From: Deltaproteobacteria bacterium
GTDB lineage: Bacteria > Lernaellota > Lernaellaia > JACKCT01
NCBI GenBank assembly: GCA_020633895.1
Contig: JACKCT010000030.1
Location: 1 to 16,728, forward strand
DNA: 16,728 bases
Direction: 5' to 3'
Below are positions 1-7,337 of this stretch, one piece after another. Within the stretch, counting starts at the first letter, position 1, and every line of letters starts with the position of its first letter. A program made the translations under genes and the position numbers. Below the pieces are notes generated by a model. The model had not been told where the DNA came from. It did no database searches and saw only the letters and a program-made list of their open reading frames with translations.

Positions 1-10
1 CGCCGCTCAT
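1..10 (-). CDS. Start of an unidentified downstream gene (partial)
   Basis: The oxidoreductase stop codon TGA (9-7) overlaps an ATG at 10-8 in the classic ATGA arrangement, and the new frame reads Met-Ser-Gly before leaving the window. Such overlaps usually mark translational coupling inside an operon. Only three codons are visible, so no function can be given, and a chance ATG is quite possible. Confidence 0.25.
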
Positions 11-1035
11 CGCACCTCGTCCACCCGCACGAGGCGCTCCTCCGCGGCGGAGAGTTTCAGGGCGTCCATGGCGGTCATGTTGGCGACGGCGTCGGCGAGC
101 GGGTCGGGCGCGTCGATCTCGCCGCGACAACGGGCGACAAAGTCGTCGAGCATCAGCCGATACGAATCCGCCGGACCGACATGTTGCGTCACCGCCTCCT
201 CCCCCTCCCGACGCACCACAATGGGCGCGGGCTCGTCGCCGGGGATCCAGGGCTTGTCCAGGAGGATGGACCCTTCCGCGCCGGTGATGGTCGCGCCGTG
301 CAATTCGTGGCAGTCGATGCTGCATTCGAAGTGGGCGAACAGGCGGTCGGGAAACTGGAGGATGCCGACGAGCGTCTGGTCCACGCCCGCGCCCATGACG
401 GCGGTCGCGGCGGCGTGCGTCGGCTCGCATCCGGCGATCAGGCGCGAGAAATGCACGCAATAGCCGCCCACGTCCATCAACGCGCCCCCGGCGAGTTCGG
501 CGCTCGTGGCGTTGGCGGCAGGGTCGTAATTTTGCCAGGTGAAGCGGCTTTGCAGCGTCGCGACACGTCCGATGGCGCCCTGGTCGATCAGTTCGCGCAC
601 GCGGGCCCACTGGGGGTGGAAGCGATACATATAGCCCTCGACGCACACACGCCCGGCTTGCGTCGCGGCTTTGGCGATGGACCGGGCCTCGTGGGCGTCC
701 ACGGCCAGCGGCTTTTCGCACAGCACATGCAGTCCGGCGGCGAGGGCGCGCTTGGTCCACTCGGCGTGCAGGCTGTTGGGCAGGGGGATGTAGACGGCGT
801 CGACCGCGCCGGAGTCGATCAGGGCGTCGTAGGAGCCGAAGGTCGTCGGACGATTCGCGCCGTCGAACGTCGCCGCGCCCTCCGCGACGCATTCCTCAAT
901 GAACGCCCGCGCCCGCGCCTCGTCCCGACTCGCCACCGCCCCCCAAACGCACTCCCCGCTCGCCCCCATCGCCCGCACCACCGCCTTCGCGATGTCCGCG
1001 GTCCCGAGGATGCCGATGGTGAGTGGAGCGCTCAT
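7..1035 (-). CDS. Gfo/Idh/MocA family NAD(P)-dependent oxidoreductase
   Basis: A 342-residue cytoplasmic sugar or diol dehydrogenase-like protein, the usual length for the family. The N-terminus GILGTADIA (residues 8-16) is the Rossmann nucleotide-binding loop. CEKPLA (106-111) carries the family's conserved Lys in EKP (K108), and GGALMDVGGYCVHFSRLI (183-200) is the substrate-side helix, with Tyr where many relatives have His. That GGALMDxGxYC form is known from xylose dehydrogenase and dihydrodiol dehydrogenase-like members, so an NADP-dependent aldose or diol dehydrogenase is the best guess; the substrate cannot be read from sequence. The ATG at 1035 has only a weak upstream AAAAG and no clear Shine-Dalgarno. 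The next gene upstream (mtnA) is 327 bp away, so it probably has its own promoter. Confidence 0.9.
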   Translation of the reverse strand: MSAPLTIGILGTADIAKAVVRAMGASGECVWGAVASRDEARARAFIEECVAEGAATFDGANRPTTFGSYDALIDSGAVDAVYIPLPNSLHAEWTKRALAAGLHVLCEKPLAVDAHEARSIAKAATQAGRVCVEGYMYRFHPQWARVRELIDQGAIGRVATLQSRFTWQNYDPAANATSAELAGGALMDVGGYCVHFSRLIAGCEPTHAAATAVMGAGVDQTLVGILQFPDRLFAHFECSIDCHELHGATITGAEGSILLDKPWIPGDEPAPIVVRREGEEAVTQHVGPADSYRLMLDDFVARCRGEIDAPDPLADAVANMTAMDALKLSAAEERLVRVDEVR

Positions 1036-1132
1036 GCTTTTGTGTTAGCGCGTTTTGGCGTGCGTGGGTAGGGCAATCGTAAGGTGGCGTATTCTAGTCG
1101 GTGTCGAAGCGAACCCCGCATAAGGAGGAGAA

Positions 1133-1159
1133 TGTCATTCCGAACGAAGTGAGGAATCT
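1133..1159 (+). repeat. Dispersed intergenic repeat, copy 1
   Basis: TGTCATTCCGAACGAAGTGA followed by GGAATCT. It matches copy 2 at about 24 of 27 positions. The consensus GTCATTCTGARYGNAGYGAA-GAATCT resembles a short repeat seen between genes in many bacterial genomes (recalled, not searched). Confidence 0.7.
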
Positions 1160-1191
1160 CTCGTCCGACAACCGAAACAGCTTGCGACCCG

Positions 1192-1220
1192 TGTCATTCT
1201 GAACGCAGTGAAGAATCTGG
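1192..1220 (+). repeat. Dispersed intergenic repeat, copy 2
   Basis: TGTCATTCTGAACGCAGTGA followed by AGAATCTGG. It is direct to copy 1 and inverted relative to copy 3, which lies 60 bp further on. Copies 2 and 3 can pair as the arms of an imperfect hairpin. Confidence 0.75.
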
Positions 1221-1280
1221 CGGCGTGTATCACTAAGCGTACGTTGTTCGACTCAACGCGCGGTCACCCATGCACGCACC

Positions 1281-1309
1281 CAGATCCTTCGTTTCACTCA
1301 GGATGACAC
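1281..1309 (-). repeat. Dispersed intergenic repeat, copy 3 (inverted)
   Basis: On the minus strand this reads TGTCATCCTGAGTGAAACGA followed by AGGATCTG, the same element in the opposite direction. It matches copy 2 at about 21 of 29 positions, so the copies are diverged and not a recent duplication. Confidence 0.75.
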
Positions 1310-1362
1310 GTTTTTCGGTTTTCGGCGACTAAGCGAGAGGCAAAGCGCATCCTTCGGTCAAA

Positions 1363-2397
1363 TCACCCAAACAGCCCCGCCACCGAATCCACCGACGGCG
1401 GCTTCGCCACGCCTTTTTCCGTGATTATGGCGGTGATGTATCTGGCGGGGGTGACGTCGAAGGCCGGGTTGGCGGCGGGCAGGCCGTCGGGAGCGATGGG
1501 GACCTTGCCGAAGACGCGGGTGACTTCCTCGGGGGAGCGCTGCTCGATGGCGATGTGCGTTCCGTCGGGAAGTGACCGGTCGATGGTCGACAGCGGCGCC
1601 GCGACGTAAAACGGAATCCCGTTCTCCTTGGCGAGCACCGCGACGGTGTACGTCCCGATCTTGTTCGCCACGTCGCCGTTCGCCGCAATGCGGTCCGCGC
1701 CGACGACGACCAGATCGATCTTGCCCTGGGCCATCAGCGCCCCGGCCATGTTGTCGCAGATGAGCGTCGTGTCGATGCCGTCGGCGGCCAGTTCGTAGGT
1801 CGTCAGCCGCGCGCCCTGGAGCCACGGCCGCGTCTCGTCGGCCAGCACATGCACCTTCTTGCCCGCTTCCTGCGCCGCGCGGATCACCCCCAGCGCCGTG
1901 CCGTAACCCCCCGTCGCCAGGGCCCCGGCGTTGCAGTGCGTGAGGATGTTGGCGGACGCGGGCACCAGTTCGGCGCCGAATTTGCCCATGGCGCGACAGG
2001 AGGCGATGTCGTCCTCGTGGATCTTCTTGGCCTCGGCCAGCAGGGCTTCGCGGGCGGCGGCGACGCTGTCGAGCAGCTTGTCGTCAAAGAGCTTTCGCAT
2101 GCGTTCGATGGCCCAGAAGAGGTTGACGGCGGTCGGGCGCGTGGCGGCCATGAATTCGCACACGTCGGCGAATCGCTTCTTGGCGGCGAGGGGTTCGCTC
2201 GGGCCTTGGAGGGCGGCCTGGGCCAAACCGTACGCCGCCGCGATGCCGATGGCCGGGGCCCCGCGGATGACCATGGTCTTGATGGACTCGGCGACCTGCT
2301 CGGGGGTTTCGTTGACGACGTAGCTTTCCTCGTGAGGCAGGACGCGCTGGTCGATCATCACCACCTTACCGTCGCGCCATTCGATCGTCTTGACCAC
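1363..2397 (-). CDS. mtnA: S-methyl-5-thioribose-1-phosphate isomerase
   Basis: Converts 5-methylthioribose-1-phosphate (aldose) to 5-methylthioribulose-1-phosphate (ketose) in the methionine salvage pathway; cytoplasmic. At 344 residues it has the normal family length. Diagnostic motifs are [16 protein letters not shown] (44-59), [18 protein letters not shown] (153-170) with catalytic Cys155, [14 protein letters not shown] (186-199), and [18 protein letters not shown] (233-250) with catalytic Asp235. The start is GTG at 2397, chosen because AAGGAG (2411-2406) stands 8 nt upstream and the protein then begins MVKTIEW as expected. The DUF819 gene ends 54 bp upstream on the same strand, so the two may be co-transcribed. 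No other salvage gene is visible here. Confidence 0.97.
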   Translation of the reverse strand: MVKTIEWRDGKVVMIDQRVLPHEESYVVNETPEQVAESIKTMVIRGAPAIGIAAAYGLAQAALQGPSEPLAAKKRFADVCEFMAATRPTAVNLFWAIERMRKLFDDKLLDSVAAAREALLAEAKKIHEDDIASCRAMGKFGAELVPASANILTHCNAGALATGGYGTALGVIRAAQEAGKKVHVLADETRPWLQGARLTTYELAADGIDTTLICDNMAGALMAQGKIDLVVVGADRIAANGDVANKIGTYTVAVLAKENGIPFYVAAPLSTIDRSLPDGTHIAIEQRSPEEVTRVFGKVPIAPDGLPAANPAFDVTPARYITAIITEKGVAKPPSVDSVAGLFG

Positions 2398-2451
2398 GTG
2401 CCGGACTCCTTGCGGGGGTTTTGGGAGAACGAGAATCGGGGAGGCGTCCGA

Positions 2452-3594
2452 CTATGTCAACATCGCCTTCAACAACGCCGCCACGGCCAGACCCAGGTAG
2501 TTGCCGATGGCGTAGCCGACCAGGCCCGTCGCCAGACCGGAGGTGACGATCTTGCGGTTGCCCAGTACTCCGGCGATGGGGCCGACGAAGGCGGGTCCGA
2601 AGATGGCGGCGGTGGAGGTGATCATCACCGTGTCCACGTCGATGCGGAACAGCCCGGCGAGGATGAAATGCATCAGGAGGGCGCCGTAAAGGGCGACAGC
2701 GCCGTAGAGCACCAGCGGCCCGCCCGCTTCGGCCAGCATGCTCACATCCGCCAGCGTCCCGATCGCGACGCAAAAAATCAGCAGGATGTATTCCCCCAAC
2801 TCGAAGCTGCCGGGCATGTCGCGGACCTTGTCGATGAACGAGAGGGCCAGGCCGCCGGTGGTGACGGTCAGGATGATGACGGCGACGCTCATCTGCCCGG
2901 TCAGCAACAATGAGACGCCCACGCCCGCCCCGGCGATGCCCAGGGACATGGCGATGAGCTTGGCGAAGGTCAGCAGTTGGGAGCGGGAGAAGACGACGGA
3001 CGCGTCGTCCAGGTCGACGGTCTCTTCGCCCTTGTCGCCGGGGTATTCGGGCAGGAACAGGGCGAGCAGGTGCTTGGCGACGGAGAAGTAGAAGATGAGG
3101 ATCGCGCCGCTCAAGGCGACGTCGACCAGATTGACCAACAGGAACAACTCGTCGGGCACCTCGAGCGCCTTGCCGATGGCGGTCATGTTGGGGGTGCCTC
3201 CGGTGTAGACGCCCACGAGCATGCCGGACACGTCCCAGGGCCGGTCGATCTTGCCGCCCACCAACAGCGCCGCCAGACATGTGCATACGAGCACCGAGAT
3301 CACCGCTAATACGAATGAAAGCACCGCGCTCCCGGCGCTTCGCAGCCAGGCCATGACGTCGGTGTTGAACAGGAGCATGGGCACGGCGAGCAGGACGGTG
3401 CCTTCGGTGAAGGAACCCGCCAGGGCCTTGTTTTCCGGCGTCATCACCGACGGCAGGAAGTTGGCCAGGGCGATGCCCGCGCCGTAGCAGAGGATGACCG
3501 GCGAGAGCCACTCGAGCAGCTTGGAATGCTTCGCCCCATGCACCGCCAGCGCGGGAAATCCGACGAAAAAGACGATGAGCAGGGCCTGCGTCAC
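2452..3594 (-). CDS. DUF819 family multi-spanning membrane protein
   Basis: About 380 residues, mostly hydrophobic, with roughly ten membrane segments in the inner membrane. The family (DUF819, YjcL-like) has two related halves and resembles transporters; its substrate is unknown. Family marks visible are YTGGTPNMTAIGKALE (130-145) and the C-terminal block around 319-368, with DVDTVMITSTAAIFGPA and GYAIGNYLG. The start is taken as GTG at 3594: GAAAGG (3608-3603) lies 8 nt upstream and the protein begins directly with its first membrane helix (TQALLIVFFVGFPAL). Longer in-frame starts at 3627 and 3741 add a charged, non-family leader, and the 3741 start would run into the divergent gene. It is followed after 54 bp by mtnA. 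Confidence 0.9.
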   Translation of the reverse strand: MTQALLIVFFVGFPALAVHGAKHSKLLEWLSPVILCYGAGIALANFLPSVMTPENKALAGSFTEGTVLLAVPMLLFNTDVMAWLRSAGSAVLSFVLAVISVLVCTCLAALLVGGKIDRPWDVSGMLVGVYTGGTPNMTAIGKALEVPDELFLLVNLVDVALSGAILIFYFSVAKHLLALFLPEYPGDKGEETVDLDDASVVFSRSQLLTFAKLIAMSLGIAGAGVGVSLLLTGQMSVAVIILTVTTGGLALSFIDKVRDMPGSFELGEYILLIFCVAIGTLADVSMLAEAGGPLVLYGAVALYGALLMHFILAGLFRIDVDTVMITSTAAIFGPAFVGPIAGVLGNRKIVTSGLATGLVGYAIGNYLGLAVAALLKAMLT

Positions 3595-3724
3595 GAAGGG
3601 CGCCTTTCGGGGATGGTGTCGGCGCATGATGGGGCAGGCGAGGGTTGGGATCAAGACGGCGGCGGGCGTTGCGTTCCGGCGCATTGAAGGGATACGGTGG
3701 GGGAAAACGTCCCCGGAGCGGCCC
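3595..3724. promoter_or_regulatory. Divergent promoter region between DUF819 and small membrane protein genes
   Basis: The two genes are transcribed away from each other from this 130-bp stretch, so it should contain both promoters. I could not pick out confident -35/-10 pairs on either strand. Confidence 0.35.
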
Positions 3725-3949
3725 ATGCCCCTGTTCAACATCGACGAAGACGACGCGAAGAAATACAGCTTCTACGTGATCCTGGGGATCATGGGGTTGC
3801 TGCTGATCACGTTGTTCTGGACGAGTCGCGACTGCGCCTCGGGCATGAAAGGCAAGGCCGAGACGCTCAAGATGCTGCGCGAGGAACTCGGCGCGGACAC
3901 GCCGACACCTACGCCCGCCGAATCACCGGACGCCGCCGACACGCCCTGA
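3725..3949 (+). CDS. Small single-span membrane protein (74 aa), hypothetical
   Basis: A 74-residue protein. It has an acidic N-terminus (MPLFNIDEDDAKK), one hydrophobic segment at about residues 16-32 (FYVILGIMGLLLITLFW), a charged helix-like stretch (about 41-57) and a Thr/Pro-rich end (TPTPTPAESPDAADTP). The start ATG at 3725 has GGAG 6 nt upstream (3715-3718), a proper Shine-Dalgarno; the open frame continues further upstream but only antisense to the DUF819 gene. I do not recognise a family. The layout suggests an inner-membrane anchor with a disordered tail. It lies 104 bp before the lipoprotein gene on the same strand, but a possible separate promoter sits between them. Confidence 0.65.
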   Translation: MPLFNIDEDDAKKYSFYVILGIMGLLLITLFWTSRDCASGMKGKAETLKMLREELGADTPTPTPAESPDAADTP

Positions 3950-4004
3950 TCCCCCACGCGAAGCGCCTCCCGAAAATGCATTCTCCCCGTCGCCCGACCT
4001 GTGG

Positions 4005-4010
4005 TATATT
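4005..4010 (+). promoter_or_regulatory. Possible -10 box (TATATT) for the lipoprotein gene
   Basis: TATATT is an AT-rich hexamer in otherwise GC-rich DNA, 44 bp before the lipoprotein start codon. The hexamers at the right distance upstream (TTCTCC or TCTCCC, about 3981-3987) are poor -35 matches, so a sigma-70-like promoter is only suggested. Confidence 0.35.
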
Positions 4011-4040
4011 TCTCTTTCGAATGAAGATTCAAACGGGGCG

Positions 4041-4046
4041 AGGGAG
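4041..4046 (+). promoter_or_regulatory. Ribosome binding site AGGGAG deciding the lipoprotein start
   Basis: AGGGAG lies 7 nt before ATG 4054. An earlier in-frame ATG at 4021 has no comparable site and would put 11 extra polar residues ahead of the signal peptide, so 4054 is preferred. Confidence 0.65.
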
Positions 4047-4053
4047 TGACGGG

Positions 4054-6549
4054 ATGAGTCGCAATCTGGAATTCGCGGTGCGTTATTTGATGTTGATCCT
4101 GCTGGTGCTCGGACTGGCAGGCGCGAGCTTGGCGTGCGGCGGCGATGACGACGATGATGATGATGACGCCGTTTCGGACGACGATACCGGCGACGACGAC
4201 ACCGGCGACGATGACACCGGTGATGACGACACTGGAGATGATGACACGGGAGACGACGACACCGGGGACGACGACACCGGGGACGACGACACCGGTGACG
4301 ATGACACGGGAGACGACGACACTGGGGACGACGACACCGGTGACGATGACACGGGCGATGACGACACCGGTGACGACGATACCGGTGATGACGATACCGG
4401 TGACGACGATACCGGTGATGACGATACGGGTGACGACGACACCGGAGACGATGACACCGGGGATGACGACATCGACGACCCGTTCGAGCCGTGGGAGAAC
4501 CCGGAGGCCAAGGCGGACGCCTTCCCGCTGTTCTACAAGGAGCGGGTGCATCGCATTGTGCAGGGACACAACCGTTTCCTGCTGGTCAATGACGTCGTCC
4601 CGGCGATGACGCTGGGTCACGCTTTCATTGACAAGCACGGCGACGACTACACGATGCTGCTGCATCCCAAGGACAACAACGACATCGGCCACGCGGCGAT
4701 GCGCACCTGGGCGGCGTATAAGCTCTACCACACGCGGGAACTGGAACTGACGCTGATCCGCATGTTCGAGGGTTTGGCGGCGGCCGAGGAAGTGACCGGC
4801 CACTCGGGCATGACCAGCCGCGAGTATCAGCCGGGCTGGACGCTGACCATCGACGGCTTCACCGGCGACATTTCCCGTGACCGCTTCGGCGACGAGATCA
4901 CCCCGGCGGTGACGTTTGACAGCGCCCTGGAAGACGAGATCGTCGACACGTTCTTCGCCGACGGCGTCTACACCTTCCTCGCCAATCCGGCCGATTACTA
5001 CTTCAATGCCGAGGCGGTGCAAAATCCGTCCGAATTCGCCACGACGCTGGTCTTCCACTACCTGCCCAAATACATGCACATCTCCAACTGCTGCTCGTCC
5101 TTCATGCGCACGCCCGACGGGCCGTATGAAGGCTATTTCTGGGGCAACCACAACAGCCGCGACAACTTCCCCGACTACGGCTTGGGCTACATGACGGCGC
5201 TGGACTGCATCAATGATCCGAGCGCGAGCGACGAACTCAAGGACTCGTGCCAGCGGGCGTGGGACGCGGGACAGCGCATCGGCGATTCGGTGGTGGCCTA
5301 TGACTACAACCTGATGACCGTCACCGAATGGGGCGACTCGTACGATGACCTGATCGTCGCCGGCGAATTGCGCCCCGACGGCACGGACGAGGGTCCCGAG
5401 TGGCTGGGCTCCATGAACAACTGCATCATGTCTTACATGGCCAAGGCGCTGTCCGAGGACGGGCTGCATTCGGCGGATGAATACGCCGAGGCGCCGGGCG
5501 CGTACGAGATCGTCTATATCTATGCCTTGTTCGATCTGCTGGGCATTCCCCGCCCCGAATGGACCAAGGAGTGCCACAGCCTGGACGACGGCTACTTCGG
5601 CCTGTCCTGGTCCGATCTCTACGAACGCAAGTTCGCCGGCCTGACGATGCCCCAGGCGATGACGCTGCTGATCAATCTGATTCCGGACGTGGGCGTGGAC
5701 CTGGTGAAGAATATCGTGGAGGGCTTGGACCAACCCCAGCGGGCGGCCGCGGCAGTGGTGTATTACGCCGAGTTGCAAGGCAATCAAGCGCTGCTCGTGG
5801 AGGCGAAGAAGACGCTCTACAACATCAGCGAGGTGGGGCGGCAGTTCGCAATCGTGCTGCGCAACTGGGCCGAGAAGGATAACAACGACCCGAACCTGGC
5901 CGCCGCGATGACGCGGGAGATCTACGACTTCGCGACGTATGTGCATGCCTTCGGCGTGGGCGACGAGGGATTCGATCCGGGAGATTTCGAGCCGGGGATT
6001 CAGGACGGCGATCGCTACGACGCGGTGTTGTCGATCGGCGATACGTCGCCCTACGCCCTCAAAACCGACGAGCAGATTCGCACGTCGATCCTCAACGCCC
6101 TGGACGGAGGGCGCGAGAAGGTCGTCGAACGCTACTGGGCCGCCTATCCGGACATCAACAATCCGCCCATCAAACGCAAGGGCGACGCGTACGAGGCGAT
6201 CGGCGCGGACGGCGAGTTCCACGACATTCCCAATGTGGGCTACCAGTGGTTCGGAGCGGAGTTGATGCGGGAGATGCCGATCTGTTGGCGGCATCCGGAA
6301 TCGCTGGACTGCACGTGGGCGCTGTTGGGTTGCGAGCGGCCGGACCTGGACGGCTCGGGCGAGGTGGACGAGACGGACGGCGGGATTTTTGACAGCGCTT
6401 ACGCCACCTACGGCCCGCCGGCCAACACGCCGTGCAACGTCGGCAACGATTGGTGCGGCGGCGCCGACCTGGACCACAGCGGCCTGGCCGACGCCGAAGA
6501 CGTCGAATTCATGGCCGTCGCCGACGGCTGCTGGTACGAGGCGCCGTAG
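4054..6549 (+). CDS. Secreted lipoprotein with Asp-rich pentapeptide linker and dockerin-like EF-hand end
   Basis: 831 residues. Residues 1-28 form a lipoprotein-type signal peptide ending ASLAC; Cys28 is the likely lipidated residue although the box is not the textbook LAGC. A run of eight Asp (31-38) leads into 20 tandem pentapeptides (41-140; SDDDT, 18 GDDDT, GDDDI), a flexible acidic spacer. The large globular part (about 141-755) is rich in Trp, Tyr, His and Asn and appears mainly helical, with a Cys pair in HISNCCSSFM; I recognise no family, and an alpha/alpha-type glycan- or polymer-active fold is only a guess. The end holds two EF-hand-like calcium loops, D764-L-D766-G-S768-G...D772...D775 and D805-L-D807-H-S809-G...D813...D816, spaced as in type I dockerins. 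Probably anchored in the outer membrane and exposed outside. Its stop codon is 14 bp from the convergent phage cluster. Confidence 0.88.
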   Translation: MSRNLEFAVRYLMLILLVLGLAGASLACGGDDDDDDDDAVSDDDTGDDDTGDDDTGDDDTGDDDTGDDDTGDDDTGDDDTGDDDTGDDDTGDDDTGDDDTGDDDTGDDDTGDDDTGDDDTGDDDTGDDDTGDDDTGDDDIDDPFEPWENPEAKADAFPLFYKERVHRIVQGHNRFLLVNDVVPAMTLGHAFIDKHGDDYTMLLHPKDNNDIGHAAMRTWAAYKLYHTRELELTLIRMFEGLAAAEEVTGHSGMTSREYQPGWTLTIDGFTGDISRDRFGDEITPAVTFDSALEDEIVDTFFADGVYTFLANPADYYFNAEAVQNPSEFATTLVFHYLPKYMHISNCCSSFMRTPDGPYEGYFWGNHNSRDNFPDYGLGYMTALDCINDPSASDELKDSCQRAWDAGQRIGDSVVAYDYNLMTVTEWGDSYDDLIVAGELRPDGTDEGPEWLGSMNNCIMSYMAKALSEDGLHSADEYAEAPGAYEIVYIYALFDLLGIPRPEWTKECHSLDDGYFGLSWSDLYERKFAGLTMPQAMTLLINLIPDVGVDLVKNIVEGLDQPQRAAAAVVYYAELQGNQALLVEAKKTLYNISEVGRQFAIVLRNWAEKDNNDPNLAAAMTREIYDFATYVHAFGVGDEGFDPGDFEPGIQDGDRYDAVLSIGDTSPYALKTDEQIRTSILNALDGGREKVVERYWAAYPDINNPPIKRKGDAYEAIGADGEFHDIPNVGYQWFGAELMREMPICWRHPESLDCTWALLGCERPDLDGSGEVDETDGGIFDSAYATYGPPANTPCNVGNDWCGGADLDHSGLADAEDVEFMAVADGCWYEAP
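4174..4473 (+). repeat. 15-bp in-frame tandem repeat, 20 copies (GDDDT minisatellite)
   Basis: A unit of the type GGC-GAC-GAC-GAC-ACC repeats 20 times without breaking frame and codes the pentapeptide linker. Units differ almost only by synonymous changes (GAC/GAT, ACC/ACA/ACG/ACT, GGC/GGT/GGA/GGG), which shows selection for the peptide. Some runs of neighbouring units recur in the same synonymous pattern, as expected from block duplication. Confidence 0.95.
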
Positions 6550-6559
6550 CCGGCACCTC
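6538..6559. terminator. Possible bidirectional terminator hairpin between convergent genes
   Basis: GAGGCGCC (6538-6545) and GGCACCTC (6552-6559) form an 8-bp stem with one C-A mismatch around the loop GTAGCC. It overlaps the lipoprotein stop codon and lies next to the tape measure stop. There is no T-tract on either side, so it is not a standard intrinsic terminator. Confidence 0.3.
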
Positions 6560-6563
6560 ATCA

Positions 6564-7337
6564 CTACACCACGCGAATTCCCCGTTCGCTCTCGCGACGC
6601 AGGTAGCGGACGATCTCCGGGCCCAGGTCGCGGGCCAGGCGGGCGGGGTCGGCGTTTTCGTTGGTGGTGACGTTGATGTGGAAGGTCGGGTTGAGGCTCG
6701 CGCCGGAGGCGGTGCCGCGATTAAGGCGTTGCAGGGCCGACAGCCCGACGGCGTCCACCGCCCGCCGACGCAGCACGAACTCGCCGCGCTGGGCAATCAG
6801 CGGCACTTCGTCGTGACGCATCGCCATACCGCTGTGCGCCCGCACCGGCCCGCCGCGATGCATCACCTGCCCGCCCGCGTGAAACAGGCCGATAAATCCC
6901 CCCGACCCGCCGGTGACGACCGTCATCAGCGTCCGCATAATCACCAACTGGGCCGTCACCGCGATCATCTGCTTGAGCACTTGCTTCATCGCGTTGCGCC
7001 AGTCGTGCGTTCCGTCGACAAGTTCGTCGGCGATCCCTCGGCCGATGGCGTTGATCGTGCCGCCGAACGCCGTTCGCGTCCATTCGCTGGCCGCCATGGC
7101 ATGGCCGATCCATTTGTTGAACGACGCCGCGGTCATCGCGTCCCGTTGCAATGCGGCGGCCTGATCGGCGGCCAGCATCCGAGCCGTGGTCTGCTGGGCA
7201 AGCTGCCCGTGACGACGCGTGGATTCGTCGAGCTTAAGCGTCGCGCGACGATTGTCCTCGAGCCCGCGCCCCATCCGGCGTAGCGCATCCTCGGCTTCGT
7301 CGGCGTTGGCGATATCGTATTCGATGGTCAGGGCCAT
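6564..7337 (-). CDS. Very short phage tail tape measure protein (lambda-type C-terminal domain)
   Basis: 257 residues; tape measure proteins fix tail length and are commonly 600-1500 residues. Residues about 10-70 are polar and likely coiled coil. Residues about 88-145 (TAFGGTINAIGRGIADELVDG... then MKQVLKQMIAVTAQLVIMRTL) follow the pattern of the lambda gpH C-terminal domain. Then come a Gly-rich loop, FHAGG (152-156), and the typical late block RHDEVPLIAQRGEFVLRRRAV (174-194). The start ATG at 7337 has a perfect AAGGAGG (7350-7344) 6 nt upstream and overlaps the end of the T-like frame by 10 nt, so translation is probably coupled. It follows directly the G/T chaperone pair, as tape measures normally do. 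It is the last gene of the cluster. Confidence 0.8.
   Translation of the reverse strand: MALTIEYDIANADEAEDALRRMGRGLEDNRRATLKLDESTRRHGQLAQQTTARMLAADQAAALQRDAMTAASFNKWIGHAMAASEWTRTAFGGTINAIGRGIADELVDGTHDWRNAMKQVLKQMIAVTAQLVIMRTLMTVVTGGSGGFIGLFHAGGQVMHRGGPVRAHSGMAMRHDEVPLIAQRGEFVLRRRAVDAVGLSALQRLNRGTASGASLNPTFHINVTTNENADPARLARDLGPEIVRYLRRESERGIRVV

Larger units (their letters stand above)
1036..1362. other. 327-bp intergenic region with dispersed repeats
   Basis: This gap separates mtnA from the oxidoreductase; both read leftwards. I see no convincing gene in it. It holds three copies of a short dispersed repeat, listed separately. On the minus strand TAGAAT (1096-1091) could be a -10 box for the oxidoreductase, but no good -35 hexamer stands 16-18 bp before it. 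Confidence 0.6.

Noticed and set aside
4174-4473. CRISPR-like array
   Set aside because: The 15-bp units are contiguous with no spacers and code an in-frame pentapeptide.
3772-6564. Long minus-strand open frame opposite the lipoprotein gene, with VVVTGIVITG-type repeats
   Set aside because: It is the reverse reading of GAC/GAT-rich Asp repeats in high-GC DNA; the plus frame has a signal peptide, ribosome site, synonymous-only repeat variation and calcium loops.
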